A DNA stretch of 64,000 nucleotides from Pilosibacter fragilis (GTDB taxonomy: Bacteria > Bacillota > Clostridia > Lachnospirales > Lachnospiraceae), in NCBI RefSeq assembly GCF_032490495.1, contig NZ_JAVYJB010000006.1, positions 124,001-188,000 on the forward strand, written 5' to 3'. Positions 44,084 to 52,279 of this stretch are shown one piece after another. How positions within the stretch are numbered: position 1 is the stretch's first letter; each line of letters begins with the position of its first letter. Position numbers and translations under genes: made by a program. The notes below the pieces were generated by a model. That model made no database searches. It was given only the letters and a program-made list of their open reading frames with translations, and had not been told where the DNA came from.

Positions 44084-45052
44084 ATGACTCAGACCATCAA
44101 CCCAAGAAAAGCAGCGATCATCGGCTGCGGCTTCGTTGGCTCCGCCACTGCCTTCACTCTTATGCAGAGCCGCCTTTTCTCCGAGCTCGTCCTTTTAGAC
44201 GCCAACGAAGCAAAAGCCGACGGCGAGGCAAAGGATATCGCCCACGGGATCCCCTTCGCCGGTCAGATGAAGATCTATGCCGGAACCTACGATGACATCG
44301 CCGACTCCGCCATCATTATCATCACCGCCGGTGCCAATCAGAAACCAGGCGAAACAAGATTGGATCTCGTCCATAAAAACGTAGCCATCTATAAAAGCAT
44401 CATTCCGGAGATCTCCAGACGGGACTTTCAGGGCATTCTCCTCATCGTCTCCAACCCGGTAGACATCCTGACCTACACGGCCCTGAAGCTCTCCGGCTTC
44501 CCTGAAAACCGTGTCATCGGTTCCGGCACGGTCTTAGACACTGCCCGCTTAAAATATGCCTTAAGTGAACATTTAGGTGTCGACAGCCGCAGCGTCCACT
44601 CCTTCATCATCGGTGAACATGGTGACAGCGAGATCGCCGCGTGGAGCAGTACCAACGTATCCGGAATCCCGTTAAACACCTTCTGTGAGATGCGCGGCCA
44701 CTATAACCATGATGCCGCCATGGACCGCATCGCTGAAGAGGTAAAAAACAGCGCCTACGACATTATCTCCAAAAAACAGGCCACCTACTACGGAATCGCC
44801 ATGAGTGTCAAACGGATCTGCGAATGCATCATCCGAAACGAACGCTCCATTCTCCCAATCTCCTCCATGATGCATGGAGAATACGGGATCAGCGACATCT
44901 CCCTCAGCATGCCGGCGATCGTAGGACTCAATGGGATCGAAACCCACGTTCCGATCTCACTGGACGCGGAGGAGGCAGAAAAACTCCGGGAATCCGCCGA
45001 GACCCTGAAAAAAATAGCTGCAGAGCTTGATCTCTCCGCAGCCACCAACTAA
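44084..45052 (+). CDS. ldh: L-lactate dehydrogenase
   Basis: 322 residues from ATG 44084 (GGAGG upstream). Rossmann NAD-binding loop IIGCGFVGSATAF (about 12-24), the Asp of LLDANEAKADGEAKD that selects NADH over NADPH, NPVDILTY, and the active-site loop IGEHGDSEIAAWS (catalytic His about residue 177). It reduces pyruvate to lactate and regenerates NAD+ in fermentation. Malate dehydrogenase is the alternative, but the spacing and EHGDSE loop favour lactate dehydrogenase. A Rex-like site and a structured repeat lie upstream. Confidence 0.9.
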   Translation: MTQTINPRKAAIIGCGFVGSATAFTLMQSRLFSELVLLDANEAKADGEAKDIAHGIPFAGQMKIYAGTYDDIADSAIIIITAGANQKPGETRLDLVHKNVAIYKSIIPEISRRDFQGILLIVSNPVDILTYTALKLSGFPENRVIGSGTVLDTARLKYALSEHLGVDSRSVHSFIIGEHGDSEIAAWSSTNVSGIPLNTFCEMRGHYNHDAAMDRIAEEVKNSAYDIISKKQATYYGIAMSVKRICECIIRNERSILPISSMMHGEYGISDISLSMPAIVGLNGIETHVPISLDAEEAEKLRESAETLKKIAAELDLSAATN

Positions 45053-45098
45053 CCTTATATCATCAGCCGAACGCAGCAACGGCAGATTTTTAACCTAA

Positions 45099-45192
45099 CA
45101 AGGGGAAACACGCTTCGCGAGTTTCCCCTTGTTATCGCGACAGTCGCCAAGGTCTCGCGCAAGCGCGGACTTTGGCTCGTTGTTCGCGTAAA
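45099..45192. repeat. 94-bp structured repeat, copy 2
   Basis: About 88 of 94 positions match 7514-7607. Its first hairpin is a perfect 11 bp, CAAGGGGAAAC / GTTTCCCCTTG. It lies between ldh and the DUF3877 gene, followed by a GCGCCGGAG/CTCCGGCGC stem (45198-45219). Confidence 0.8.
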
Positions 45193-45269
45193 CAAAGCGC
45201 CGGAGAGGTCTCCGGCGCCAATGATATGCACACGCGCGAAAATGCAGGTTGTCGCGAGCTTTTTTACAT

Positions 45270-45800
45270 CTACTGTAATTCCGCGTAATCCTCCGGCAAA
45301 AACCGGTGGTAGATCAGATGACAGCCCTCATCCTTAAAGCAGTAATAATACCGGTCCGGAATCCCATCCGCAAAGTGGAAGACCCATTCGAAATCTCCAT
45401 CTTCGATCTTCTCAAACACCGGCTTTGCGGACCACTGACAGAAAAGTTCTCTGATCTTCTCCATAGTGCATCCATGTGTTCCAACGAGATCCACCAGATC
45501 CTGAATAAATTCCCGCCCTTTCACCTGCTCATGCACATAGACACTTCCGGTCTCCGGAATCAGAAAGCAGAACCGGTCTCCCTTCGCCGTCACGCGGACT
45601 TCTCCCAATGTCTCTTTCATATGCGCCCCAAGACCGTTCAGACGCACCTTCATCTCCTCCGCTGTGTCCTCACTCCCGAAAAAATGGTTCAGCGTGGACA
45701 CCGGATAATAAAGTCGTATCACTTCCGGCCGGAATCCCAGCTTCGCCTGCTGCTCCTTCACCAGATCGATCAGATTCTCTTCCAGTCTTCGAAATCCCAT
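45270..45800 (-). CDS. DUF3877 family protein
   Basis: 176 residues, soluble, no signal peptide. The pattern LEENLIDLVKEQQAKLGFR followed by EVIRLYYPVSTLNHFFG resembles the DUF3877 family, which is found mostly in Lachnospiraceae and has no known function. The C-terminus is aromatic-rich (DRYYYCFKDEGCHLIYHRFL). It lies 21 bases downstream of the aldo/keto reductase gene in the same direction and is probably co-transcribed. Confidence 0.65.
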   Translation of the reverse strand: MGFRRLEENLIDLVKEQQAKLGFRPEVIRLYYPVSTLNHFFGSEDTAEEMKVRLNGLGAHMKETLGEVRVTAKGDRFCFLIPETGSVYVHEQVKGREFIQDLVDLVGTHGCTMEKIRELFCQWSAKPVFEKIEDGDFEWVFHFADGIPDRYYYCFKDEGCHLIYHRFLPEDYAELQ

Positions 45801-45821
45801 CCTGCCAAATTCTCCTTCTTT

Positions 45822-46931
45822 TTACGCCTTCACATCAAATACATCAGCAACATCACAGAGCAGCTTGCGGATCTCAAGATGCTGCGGACATACCTTCTCG
45901 CACTTTCCGCACTTGATACAATCCGACGCTTTTCCGTTGTTCCGTGTGTGGATTCCATAATAAAAATTGGAATTCGTATTCTGGTAGGTCTTCTTCGCGT
46001 TCATGCACGCAAACAGATCCGGGATCGAGATCTTCTTCGGACATCCGTCGACACAATAGCGGCATCCGGTACACGGGATCAGGTTCTTTCCGCGGAAGAT
46101 CTCGCGCACCTTCTCGACCGCCTTCATCTCCCTCTCGTCAAGGGGCCTGAAGTCTTTCATGAAACTCACATTTTCCTTCATCTGCTCCAGACTGCTCATT
46201 CCGGAAAGGACCATCATGATACCCGGGAATCCCGCCGCGTAACGGATCGCGTAGGTAGCCGGACTGCCGCCGTGAAGCTCCTCAAAGACTGCCTTCGCAT
46301 CATCCGGAAGATTTGCAAGACTTCCGCCGCGGACCGGTTCCATAACGATCACCTGTTTTCCATGCTTTCTGCAGATCTCATAGCATTTCCCGGCCTGAAC
46401 TGCCGGATCATCGAAATCTGCATAGTTAAACTGGATCTGGACGACTTCGATCTGCGGATACTCCGTTAAGATCTGCTCAAGGACCTCCGCGCGGTCATGG
46501 AAAGAAATTCCAAAGTGGCGGATCTTCCCCTCTTCCTTAAAGGTTAAAGCCGTCTCATACGCATGGCATTCCTTAAACTTCGGATAGTTTCCCATTCCCT
46601 GGGCATGCATCAGATAGAAATCAAAATAGTCTACACCGCAGCGCTCCAGCTGTGACTCAAAAAACGGGCGGATGTCCTCTTCCTTCTCAAAATAAGCGGC
46701 CGTCAGCTTATTTGTAAGAATGTAGCTCTCCCTCGGATAACGGCTCGTCAGGCAGTTTTTGACCGCAAGCTCACTTCTCTCACCGATGTAGCCGTGAGCC
46801 GTATCAAAGTAGTTGAATCCCTGATCCAGAAAATAATCCACCATCTGGGAAACCTGCGCCTCATCGATTTCTTCCCCAATCATAGGGAAACGCATACATC
46901 CGAAACCAAAATTCTTTTTAATCTTATCCAT
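45822..46931 (-). CDS. Aldo/keto reductase with C-terminal 4Fe-4S domain
   Basis: 369 residues. The N-terminal about 275 residues form the aldo/keto reductase barrel: NYFDTAHGYIGERSE holds the catalytic Asp/Tyr, and the Lys and His follow in ILTNKL and YLMHAQ. The C-terminal part carries ferredoxin-type clusters: CTGCRYCVDGCP (about 287-298) and CIKCGKCEKVCP (about 337-348). Such reductases are common in anaerobes and probably use reduced ferredoxin or NADPH on aldehydes or quinones. Divergent from the TetR gene, with promoters that overlap at their -35 boxes. Confidence 0.9.
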   Translation of the reverse strand: MDKIKKNFGFGCMRFPMIGEEIDEAQVSQMVDYFLDQGFNYFDTAHGYIGERSELAVKNCLTSRYPRESYILTNKLTAAYFEKEEDIRPFFESQLERCGVDYFDFYLMHAQGMGNYPKFKECHAYETALTFKEEGKIRHFGISFHDRAEVLEQILTEYPQIEVVQIQFNYADFDDPAVQAGKCYEICRKHGKQVIVMEPVRGGSLANLPDDAKAVFEELHGGSPATYAIRYAAGFPGIMMVLSGMSSLEQMKENVSFMKDFRPLDEREMKAVEKVREIFRGKNLIPCTGCRYCVDGCPKKISIPDLFACMNAKKTYQNTNSNFYYGIHTRNNGKASDCIKCGKCEKVCPQHLEIRKLLCDVADVFDVKA

Positions 46932-47067
46932 GCTGCTCTCCTTTTCTGAATAGATCCGGCACGGGCGGTGAACGTCTTCACCGTTGCATCCCGATCATAC
47001 TCCCGCGTTCTCTCCGGCTGATCCGTCGTCCACTTTTCACGGTCCGGCAACGGCCGCTGCTGCATTA

Positions 47068-47084
47068 AGTAACATCTTGTAACT
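47068..47084. promoter_or_regulatory. Shared palindromic operator at the aldo/keto reductase promoter
   Basis: AGTAACATCTTGTAACT within TTA...TTA. Matches the site at 41114-41130 at 14 of 17 positions and sits at the same place, just downstream of the -10 box. Confidence 0.55.
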
Positions 47085-47091
47085 TATTTTG

Positions 47092-47120
47092 ATGATAGCA
47101 TACGCCCACTCCCTTGTCAA
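47092..47120 (-). promoter_or_regulatory. Sigma-A promoter of the aldo/keto reductase gene
   Basis: On the minus strand TTGACA (47120-47115), 17 bases, TATCAT (47097-47092). Its -35 box overlaps that of the opposing promoter. Confidence 0.75.
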
Positions 47121-47142
47121 GCGAATGAAAATCAATTATAAT
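47114..47142 (+). promoter_or_regulatory. Sigma-A promoter of the TetR gene
   Basis: TTGTCA (47114-47119), 17 bases, TATAAT (47137-47142). Only one of the two opposing promoters can be occupied by polymerase at a time. Confidence 0.75.
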
Positions 47143-47253
47143 GATGATAGCATACTATCTGCGGTCAGTTTAAACTAACTTTCAGATTTCTACCGACCGA
47201 CCGGATCCTATTGATCGCCGGGAACTACATCAGACCTTCAGGAGGTGAATTCC

Positions 47254-47928
47254 ATGACAGATTTCGTACGAGCGCGAAGTGAAGAACAGAAACAGGCCAG
47301 AATGGCAGAAATCAAGGCCGCGGCGGACGAGCTCTTCTGCTCTGTCCCCTACCAGGAGATCACACTCTCCACCATTGCCGGAAAGCTGTCCTGGACGCGG
47401 GCAAACCTCTATAAATATGTAACAACGAAGGAAGAGATCTACCTTGAGATCTGTTCCGATAAAATGCAGTCCTATTTTGACGATCTGTTCGCAGCATTTC
47501 CCGATGAGAAACCATTTACCCCGGATCAATGGGCTGCTGCCTGGGCAGATGTCCTGAACGCGCACCGTGACTATCTCCGCTACAGCGATATCCTCTGTAC
47601 GATCATCGAGGTCCATGTCACAGCATGCCGCCTTGCCAGCTTCAAAACAAGCTACCATGCACACCGTGATGCCTTTGTCAGGCTCATGGAAGTCCGCCTC
47701 GGCCTTAGCTCCCATGATGCCAGCGAAGTCTTCCTCTCCGTCCTGTACCACGCTGCCGGTCTATGTGGAAGCTGCCACTCCAATCCGGTTATGCTGGAGG
47801 CTATGAAAATAGCCGGAATCCCATATAAAAAACGTGATTTCCGGCTCAACATGTATGAATTTATCCGAATGAACCTCTGGTACTATCTCTCCGGTCCTGC
47901 CGGAGAAAATTCCTGCGTCACACCGTAA
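47254..47928 (+). CDS. TetR family transcriptional regulator
   Basis: 224 residues from ATG 47254 (GGAGGTG 7 bases upstream). N-terminal helix-turn-helix: ARMAEIKAAADELFCSVPYQ then ITLSTIAGKLSWTRANLYKY, the TetR_N pattern with the recognition helix at about 36-46. The C-terminal ligand domain is unspecific. It is divergent from the Fe-S aldo/keto reductase gene and likely controls it and itself through the repeats at 47068-47155. Its 3' end overlaps the convergent AEC gene by 11 bases. Confidence 0.88.
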   Translation: MTDFVRARSEEQKQARMAEIKAAADELFCSVPYQEITLSTIAGKLSWTRANLYKYVTTKEEIYLEICSDKMQSYFDDLFAAFPDEKPFTPDQWAAAWADVLNAHRDYLRYSDILCTIIEVHVTACRLASFKTSYHAHRDAFVRLMEVRLGLSSHDASEVFLSVLYHAAGLCGSCHSNPVMLEAMKIAGIPYKKRDFRLNMYEFIRMNLWYYLSGPAGENSCVTP

Positions 47929-48832
47929 GAATATAGCACCAGACCGGAAGTGTGATCAGTGAGACGACCGTCGAAAAGACAACGATCTTCGTTGCAAGGC
48001 GGTCGTCTTTTCCATATTTGACTGCGAGAACAACGCTCGTGCTCGCTGCCGGCATCGCGGACAGGATCACACAGACCGCTGTGATCAGCTGATCAATGTG
48101 AAACAGGCGGCAGCCCGCCAGAACGATGACAGGAATCAGGAACAGCCTGATAAACGTGTAGTAATAAACTTCTCTCGTGAACACCTCTTTAAACGGGATT
48201 TCCGCGAGCGTACACCCGATCAGAAGCATCGCGCAGAACGTGTTCGCCCCGGCGACCGTCCGGACTGTCTGGTTTACAAATCCGGGAAGTTGGAACTGGG
48301 ATACCAGAAGTACCATGCCGGTAAAGATTCCGATGATACATGGATGTGTCACAACCTTCTTTAAAAGCTCTTTCTTCGTCGGCGCCTCCGTAAAATAAGT
48401 GAGTCCCACCGACCACATAAAGATTCTCGTCGGGATCGTGTAGACCGCCGCATACATGATTCCCAGATCTCCGAAGATTCCCTCAGCGATGGCGTTTCCG
48501 AGGATACCGGCATTTGAGACGATCGTCGCGTACTGCAAAACCTTTTTGCTCTCCTCGCTCCAGCCTGGATACAGCACACGGCTTAAAAGATTCGAAAAGA
48601 TCTGGATCAGAAACGAGATCACGATCACTTCCAGCGTCAGCTTCAGAATATTCATACTGAACTCCATCTGGAACGATTTCACAATGCTCGCGGGAAGCGT
48701 CACATTCATCACGAGACTGCTGAGCAGCGCCTTTCCGCTCTTATCGATCATCCCGCTCTTCCTGAGGTACCATCCCAGCGCAAGGATGCAGAACATCATT
48801 CCCTGCATATTAAATAAACTTGTAAAATCCAT
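47918..48832 (-). CDS. AEC family transporter (auxin efflux carrier / malate permease type)
   Basis: 304 residues from ATG 48832 with AAAGGAG upstream. About ten membrane segments in two inverted five-helix halves, with the conserved central Asn/Pro region MNVTLPASIV (about 43-52) and IVSNAGILGNAI (about 106-117). AEC proteins export or exchange organic anions such as malate. No partner gene is adjacent. Own promoter at 48862-48891. Confidence 0.85.
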   Translation of the reverse strand: MDFTSLFNMQGMMFCILALGWYLRKSGMIDKSGKALLSSLVMNVTLPASIVKSFQMEFSMNILKLTLEVIVISFLIQIFSNLLSRVLYPGWSEESKKVLQYATIVSNAGILGNAIAEGIFGDLGIMYAAVYTIPTRIFMWSVGLTYFTEAPTKKELLKKVVTHPCIIGIFTGMVLLVSQFQLPGFVNQTVRTVAGANTFCAMLLIGCTLAEIPFKEVFTREVYYYTFIRLFLIPVIVLAGCRLFHIDQLITAVCVILSAMPAASTSVVLAVKYGKDDRLATKIVVFSTVVSLITLPVWCYILTV

Positions 48833-48861
48833 CACGTACTCCTTTATTACAGACTGACGTT

Positions 48862-48891
48862 ATTGTACCTCTCCCCCTCTGATCTTGTCAA
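48862..48891 (-). promoter_or_regulatory. Sigma-A promoter of the AEC transporter gene
   Basis: On the minus strand TTGACA (48891-48886), 18 bases, TACAAT (48867-48862), about 30 bases before the start. Confidence 0.65.
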
Positions 48892-48914
48892 TCTCCTCAC
48901 TTTCATCAACCCAT

Positions 48915-49047
48915 GTTACTGTTCACGCCTTGCGCAAACAGTAACTGATTTTGCCGATGCTTCGCATTCCAAATCGGCAAAATCCACTACTACCACTGTA
49001 TTGTACGGAATTTTCAGTTCAGAAAATTCCTACCCGTGTACAGTAAC
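48915..49047 (+). repeat. Three-hairpin repeat family 2, copy 2
   Basis: 133 bp bounded by GTTACTGTTCACG and the inverted CGTGTACAGTAAC. Hairpins: GTTACTGT/ACAGTAAC; GATTTTGCCGAT/ATCGGCAAAATC with loop GCTTCGCATTCC; GGAATTTTC/GAAAATTCC around AGTTCA. Nothing else of note lies between the AEC promoter and the GNAT promoter. Confidence 0.8.
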
Positions 49048-49088
49048 CAATCCATCTCCCTTCTGCCTGCGCATCCGGATATAAAATC

Positions 49089-49117
49089 TTGTCACCGTTC
49101 CCTATTAGTGGTACAAT
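49089..49117 (+). promoter_or_regulatory. Sigma-A promoter of the second GNAT gene
   Basis: TTGTCA (49089-49094), 17 bases, TACAAT (49112-49117), 39 bases before the ATG. Confidence 0.65.
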
Positions 49118-49155
49118 AACCCCAATTTATACCATCTCACAAAGGAGGTCCCACC

Positions 49156-49725
49156 ATGGAAGCCAACATCACAGTAAGAAACGCAAAATTATCCGACGCT
49201 CCGAGAATCCTTGAGATCTACACCTATTATGTAGAAAACACCGTGATCACCTTTGAATACGATGTTCCTTCCCTTGAAGAATTTGAGAACCGCATGATCG
49301 ATATCATGAAAAAATATCCTTATCTCGTCATCGAACGTGACGGCAGGATCGAAGGCTACGCCTACGCCCATGCTTTCGTTGGGCGCGCCGCCTACGACTG
49401 GGCCAGTGAGCTCACGATCTATCTGGATCACAACGCGAAGAAATGCGGGCTTGGCAGAAAACTCTATGAAGCTCTGGCTGATCGCCTCAAAGATATGGGC
49501 GTTCTGAATCTTTATGCCTGCATCGGATACCCGAAGGTTGAGGACGAGTATTTAAATAAGAACAGTGCCCAGTTCCATGAGCATCTTGGGTTCCGGCTTT
49601 GCGGGACTTTTGAGAACTGCGGGTATAAGTTTAATCGATGGTATGATATGATCTGGATGGAGAAGATTATTGGGGAACATACGTTGGATCAGGCGGCGGT
49701 GAAGCCATATTCCTATAGTGAATAA
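49156..49725 (+). CDS. GNAT acetyltransferase resembling phosphinothricin/methionine sulfoximine acetyltransferases
   Basis: 189 residues. N-terminal ITVRNAKLSDAPRILEIYTYYVENTVITFE is the family's typical opening, followed by GYAYAHAFVGRAAYDWASELTIYLD and the acetyl-CoA loop KKCGLGRKLYEAL (about 95-107). Proteins of this type acetylate amino-acid analogues such as phosphinothricin or methionine sulfoximine, and often also ordinary amines. AAAGGAGG precedes ATG 49156. It stands alone, followed directly by a long-hairpin repeat. Confidence 0.85.
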   Translation: MEANITVRNAKLSDAPRILEIYTYYVENTVITFEYDVPSLEEFENRMIDIMKKYPYLVIERDGRIEGYAYAHAFVGRAAYDWASELTIYLDHNAKKCGLGRKLYEALADRLKDMGVLNLYACIGYPKVEDEYLNKNSAQFHEHLGFRLCGTFENCGYKFNRWYDMIWMEKIIGEHTLDQAAVKPYSYSE

Positions 49726-49740
49726 TTTGGCGAGAGGTAC

Positions 49741-49947
49741 GCGCAGGGAAGACCTGGGACGCGGACACTTGAGGGATTCCGGGAGGGTTCCTCTAAGCTT
49801 GCCGAAGAATGCTAAGGACGGAGGACATGTGCCACAACTCGCTTCGCTCAGACAAGTGGCACATGTCCTCCAACGCACTCTCCGGCGAGCCAAGAGGAAG
49901 CCAGCTCCCTTCACCCAGGCGGTCCGTGCCCCAGGTCTTCCCTGCGC
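49741..49947 (+). repeat. Long-hairpin repeat family 1, copy B (complete)
   Basis: 207 bp that pair end to end. Outer arms GCGCAGGGAAGACCTGGG / CCAGGTCTTCCCTGCGC are followed by GCGGAC/GTCCGT, GGGAG/CTCCC, and shoulders GGTTCCTCTAAGCTTGCC / GGCGAGCCAAGAGGAAGCC. The inner stem GGACATGTGCCAC / GTGGCACATGTCC is 13 bp and perfect; the loop is AACTCGCTTCGCTCAGACAA. The remainder of 49948-50129 shows no gene. Confidence 0.85.
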
Positions 49948-50129
49948 TGTGTATTGGCTGAATTAAGAAAGAAATTACTGACTCTCTCTGCTTTTGTGTC
50001 CTGTGCTTAATTGCTTTCTCCATACTGAGAATTAACTGGATAAAGAACGGAATTACAAACACTTTTCATTCATGTGGTCTATATCTGGAGTCTTCTCTGC
50101 ACTATATACTGGTTAGATGAAAAAAAGAC

Positions 50130-50158
50130 TTGCACATCTTGTTTTAGCACGCTACAAT
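50130..50158 (+). promoter_or_regulatory. Sigma-A promoter of the YczE-like gene
   Basis: TTGCAC (50130-50135), 17 bases, TACAAT (50153-50158), 47 bases before the ATG. Confidence 0.55.
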
Positions 50159-50205
50159 GGTAAACGTTCGATTTTGACATAATATAAGCTAACAGGAGAT
50201 GTGAC

Positions 50206-50892
50206 ATGAATACGAATGAACGAACTAATAAGCGCCCTGTCTGGCGCGGTGAACTTGCTCTTCTTATTGTGATTTTGATCAACAGTTTCGGTGTTGTCTT
50301 AATGCTGGACTCCGGCGCCGGAATTTCGGCGATTTCCAGCGTTCCGTACGCTTTTTCTGAATCCTTCCCGGCTCTGACACTCGGAACCTGGACTTATATC
50401 TTTCAGGGAATTCTCGTAGCGGCCCTCATGATCTTACGGAAAAAGTTTGTTCCTACATACCTCTTCAGCTTCGTTGTAGGCTTCGCCTTCAGTAAGATGT
50501 TAGATGTATATAAGACCGCCCTCGCGGACCTCACGATGGGGATCGGATACCAGATCGTCTATTTTATCGTGAGCTATCTCGTCATCTGCCTCGGAATCGC
50601 CCTCTCCAACCGCTGCGGACTTCCGATCATCCCGACAGACCTCTTTCCGAGAGAAATGGCCGATATTCTGAAGGTTCCATACTCCAGAGTCAAGATCACC
50701 TTCGACGTGACCTGCCTCGCCGTGACCGCGGGACTGACTTTCTGTTTCCTCGGTCATATCAAAGGGCTTGGAATCGGAACGATCCTCGCTGCGTTCACGA
50801 TGGGTAAGGTCATCGGCATGATAGGCAATATACTGGATAGACACTTCCGGTTTGTGTCATTCCTCACAGAACGCAGCAAATCTGCGGTTTAG
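50206..50892 (+). CDS. YczE/YyaS/YitT family membrane protein
   Basis: 228 residues with about five to six membrane helices. The opening WRGELALLIVILINSFGVVLMLDSGAGISAISSVPYAFS and later CGLPIIPTDLFPREMADIL match the YczE/YitT group. Members are widespread in Firmicutes but biochemically uncharacterised; some neighbour surfactin or transport genes. Start at ATG 50206 with AGGAGATG upstream. Not in an operon. Confidence 0.75.
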   Translation: MNTNERTNKRPVWRGELALLIVILINSFGVVLMLDSGAGISAISSVPYAFSESFPALTLGTWTYIFQGILVAALMILRKKFVPTYLFSFVVGFAFSKMLDVYKTALADLTMGIGYQIVYFIVSYLVICLGIALSNRCGLPIIPTDLFPREMADILKVPYSRVKITFDVTCLAVTAGLTFCFLGHIKGLGIGTILAAFTMGKVIGMIGNILDRHFRFVSFLTERSKSAV

Positions 50893-51064
50893 GTCCTGTA
50901 TTACTTTGTCTGTATTCATGTTGCTCCTCCTACCTTATAATTTTCCATATGCTTACGAATTCGCATTTAAACTTCATAATTTTAGGCAGAATCATAAAGC
51001 AGCCCACTCTTGCAGCTCTCCAATTTAAAATAGGAAGCAGTCCGTTTTAAAGAAATTTTTCAGT

Positions 51065-51160
51065 GAATACATTTAAATTTTCTATATAAAAAGCCGCCTG
51101 AGCTTTTTCCCCCATAGGTTCATAATCCTATCACAGAGAAAGACCACACGGCTTTTCTTA
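51065..51160. terminator. Imperfect bidirectional stem between the YczE-like and DUF2798 genes
   Basis: AAAAAGCCG (about 51088) can pair with CGGCTTTTC (about 51149-51157) around an inner ATAGG/CCTAT hairpin. It is placed to end both converging transcripts. The rest of 50893-51202 holds no recognisable feature. Confidence 0.4.
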
Positions 51161-51202
51161 TCTACGCCGCAATTTGTACCGCAGCTTTCTTTTCTGAATT
51201 CT

Positions 51203-51685
51203 TTACGCTAACACAGTCCCTTCCGGAAATGCGCCACGGAACACCTTGCGGACGAGCGGTCCTGCGATGATGAGCTGGAACGGCAGTGCCATTACAAAAT
51301 TCTTTGGGATATTCGTGAGCCAGATGATCAGCAGAGGGCCGAAGTTTCCGCCCTTTACACATCCCTCGAGGGCACCGTAGAGGGACATGATAATCACCAT
51401 CGGAACCACCATGGAACAGGAAACTGCGAGCACCTTGTGGAGCACCGGACTCTCCGGCTTTACGAGGAAGCGGAACGCAAATCCCTTCGCCGGTCCGGAG
51501 ACCACGAACCAGTCCATGCTCATCGCGAACACATAGGCAATCGGGAATCCGATCCAGGCCTCACGGATCGTTGTGAGGTTTAACGCTCCCATATGAAGTG
51601 TTACGTTGTAGATGCTCATCCAGAGCACCATGGTAAAACACATTAATACTGTGTAGATCAGACTTTCTCTCTTATTTCTTGGCAT
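51203..51685 (-). CDS. DUF2798 family membrane protein
   Basis: 160 residues with four predicted membrane helices. The block FTMVLWMSIYNVTLHMG near the N-terminus and IPKNFVMALPFQLIIAGPLVRKVF near the C-terminus fit the DUF2798 family. Function unknown. ATG 51685 has AAGGAGAAG upstream. The 440 bases between it and the marR promoter contain no credible gene. Confidence 0.7.
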   Translation of the reverse strand: MPRNKRESLIYTVLMCFTMVLWMSIYNVTLHMGALNLTTIREAWIGFPIAYVFAMSMDWFVVSGPAKGFAFRFLVKPESPVLHKVLAVSCSMVVPMVIIMSLYGALEGCVKGGNFGPLLIIWLTNIPKNFVMALPFQLIIAGPLVRKVFRGAFPEGTVLA

Positions 51686-52128
51686 ACATCTTCTCCTTTT
51701 TCAACCTATAAATTTCTGTGAAAACGATGTGGATATTTCCCCGAAAGCCGTATCAGAACTTCTTCACTCAGATCATCATCTGTAAGAACCGTCTCTGACC
51801 GTTTCTTCCGGGCATATGACAGAAAAAAGCAGCGAAGCCAACAAAACTCGTTGCGACTCCACTGCTCTTTTCGTGTACATCTCACTGCGTTCTCAATCTC
51901 TATGTGAACGCAGTATACAATATTTTTATATCGCTTCGTAAGTACTTTTTTCCACAAAACACCAATTTTGTATACTTGCACAAAACTTTAGCCCAATTCT
52001 ATCATTTCATTATTCACATTCATCCTATCCCCCATCGTGACGTCCATGGAATTCTTAAGCTGTCCCCACTTTCTTCCGCAAACCTCAGCTTTTTCATCAT
52101 CGATCACAGTTTCTTCACAATTTTCCCA

Positions 52129-52157
52129 TTGACATTCCCCCACAAAAGCCTTATTAT
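52129..52157 (+). promoter_or_regulatory. Sigma-A promoter of the marR-ABC exporter operon
   Basis: TTGACA (52129-52134), 17 bases, TATTAT (52152-52157). The operator starts three bases after the -10 box. Confidence 0.8.
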
Positions 52158-52159
52158 TC

Positions 52160-52187
52160 TTAGCAAGCTAATAATTTAGTTTGCTAA
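52160..52187. promoter_or_regulatory. MarR/SlyA-type double operator
   Basis: TTAGCAAGCTAA (52160-52171) is identical to the consensus reported for SlyA-type MarR regulators, and TTAGTTTGCTAA (52176-52187) is a near copy. Together they cover the transcription start of the operon whose first gene encodes a MarR protein. Confidence 0.75.
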
Positions 52188-52279
52188 GTATCCGGCAGAC
52201 GATCAAATCACAGCTTTTTATCTCTGTCGAGAAGACTCCCACCTCTTTTGGGTGGTGGGTATAAGGGGGAACTTGATCT

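Larger units (their letters stand above)
47091..47155. promoter_or_regulatory. Direct repeats flanking divergent promoters of tetR-type and aldo/keto reductase genes
   Basis: GATGATAGCATAC occurs at 47091-47103 and 47143-47155. The first overlaps the minus-strand -10 box and the second directly follows the plus-strand -10 box. GATAG-CATA-CTATC in the second copy is also palindromic. These are likely regulator sites. Confidence 0.55.

Noticed and set aside
45306..46469. 387-codon plus-strand frame
   Set aside because: Antisense to the DUF3877 and aldo/keto reductase genes, which have clear motifs.
49552..50062. Minus-strand frames over repeat copy B
   Set aside because: Similar translated stretches appear in copies A and C only because the DNA repeat is shared, and the frames differ in phase and ends.
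51706..51981. 91-codon minus-strand frame upstream of the DUF2798 gene
   Set aside because: No ribosome-binding site or motif, with skewed low-quality amino acid content; treated as non-coding.
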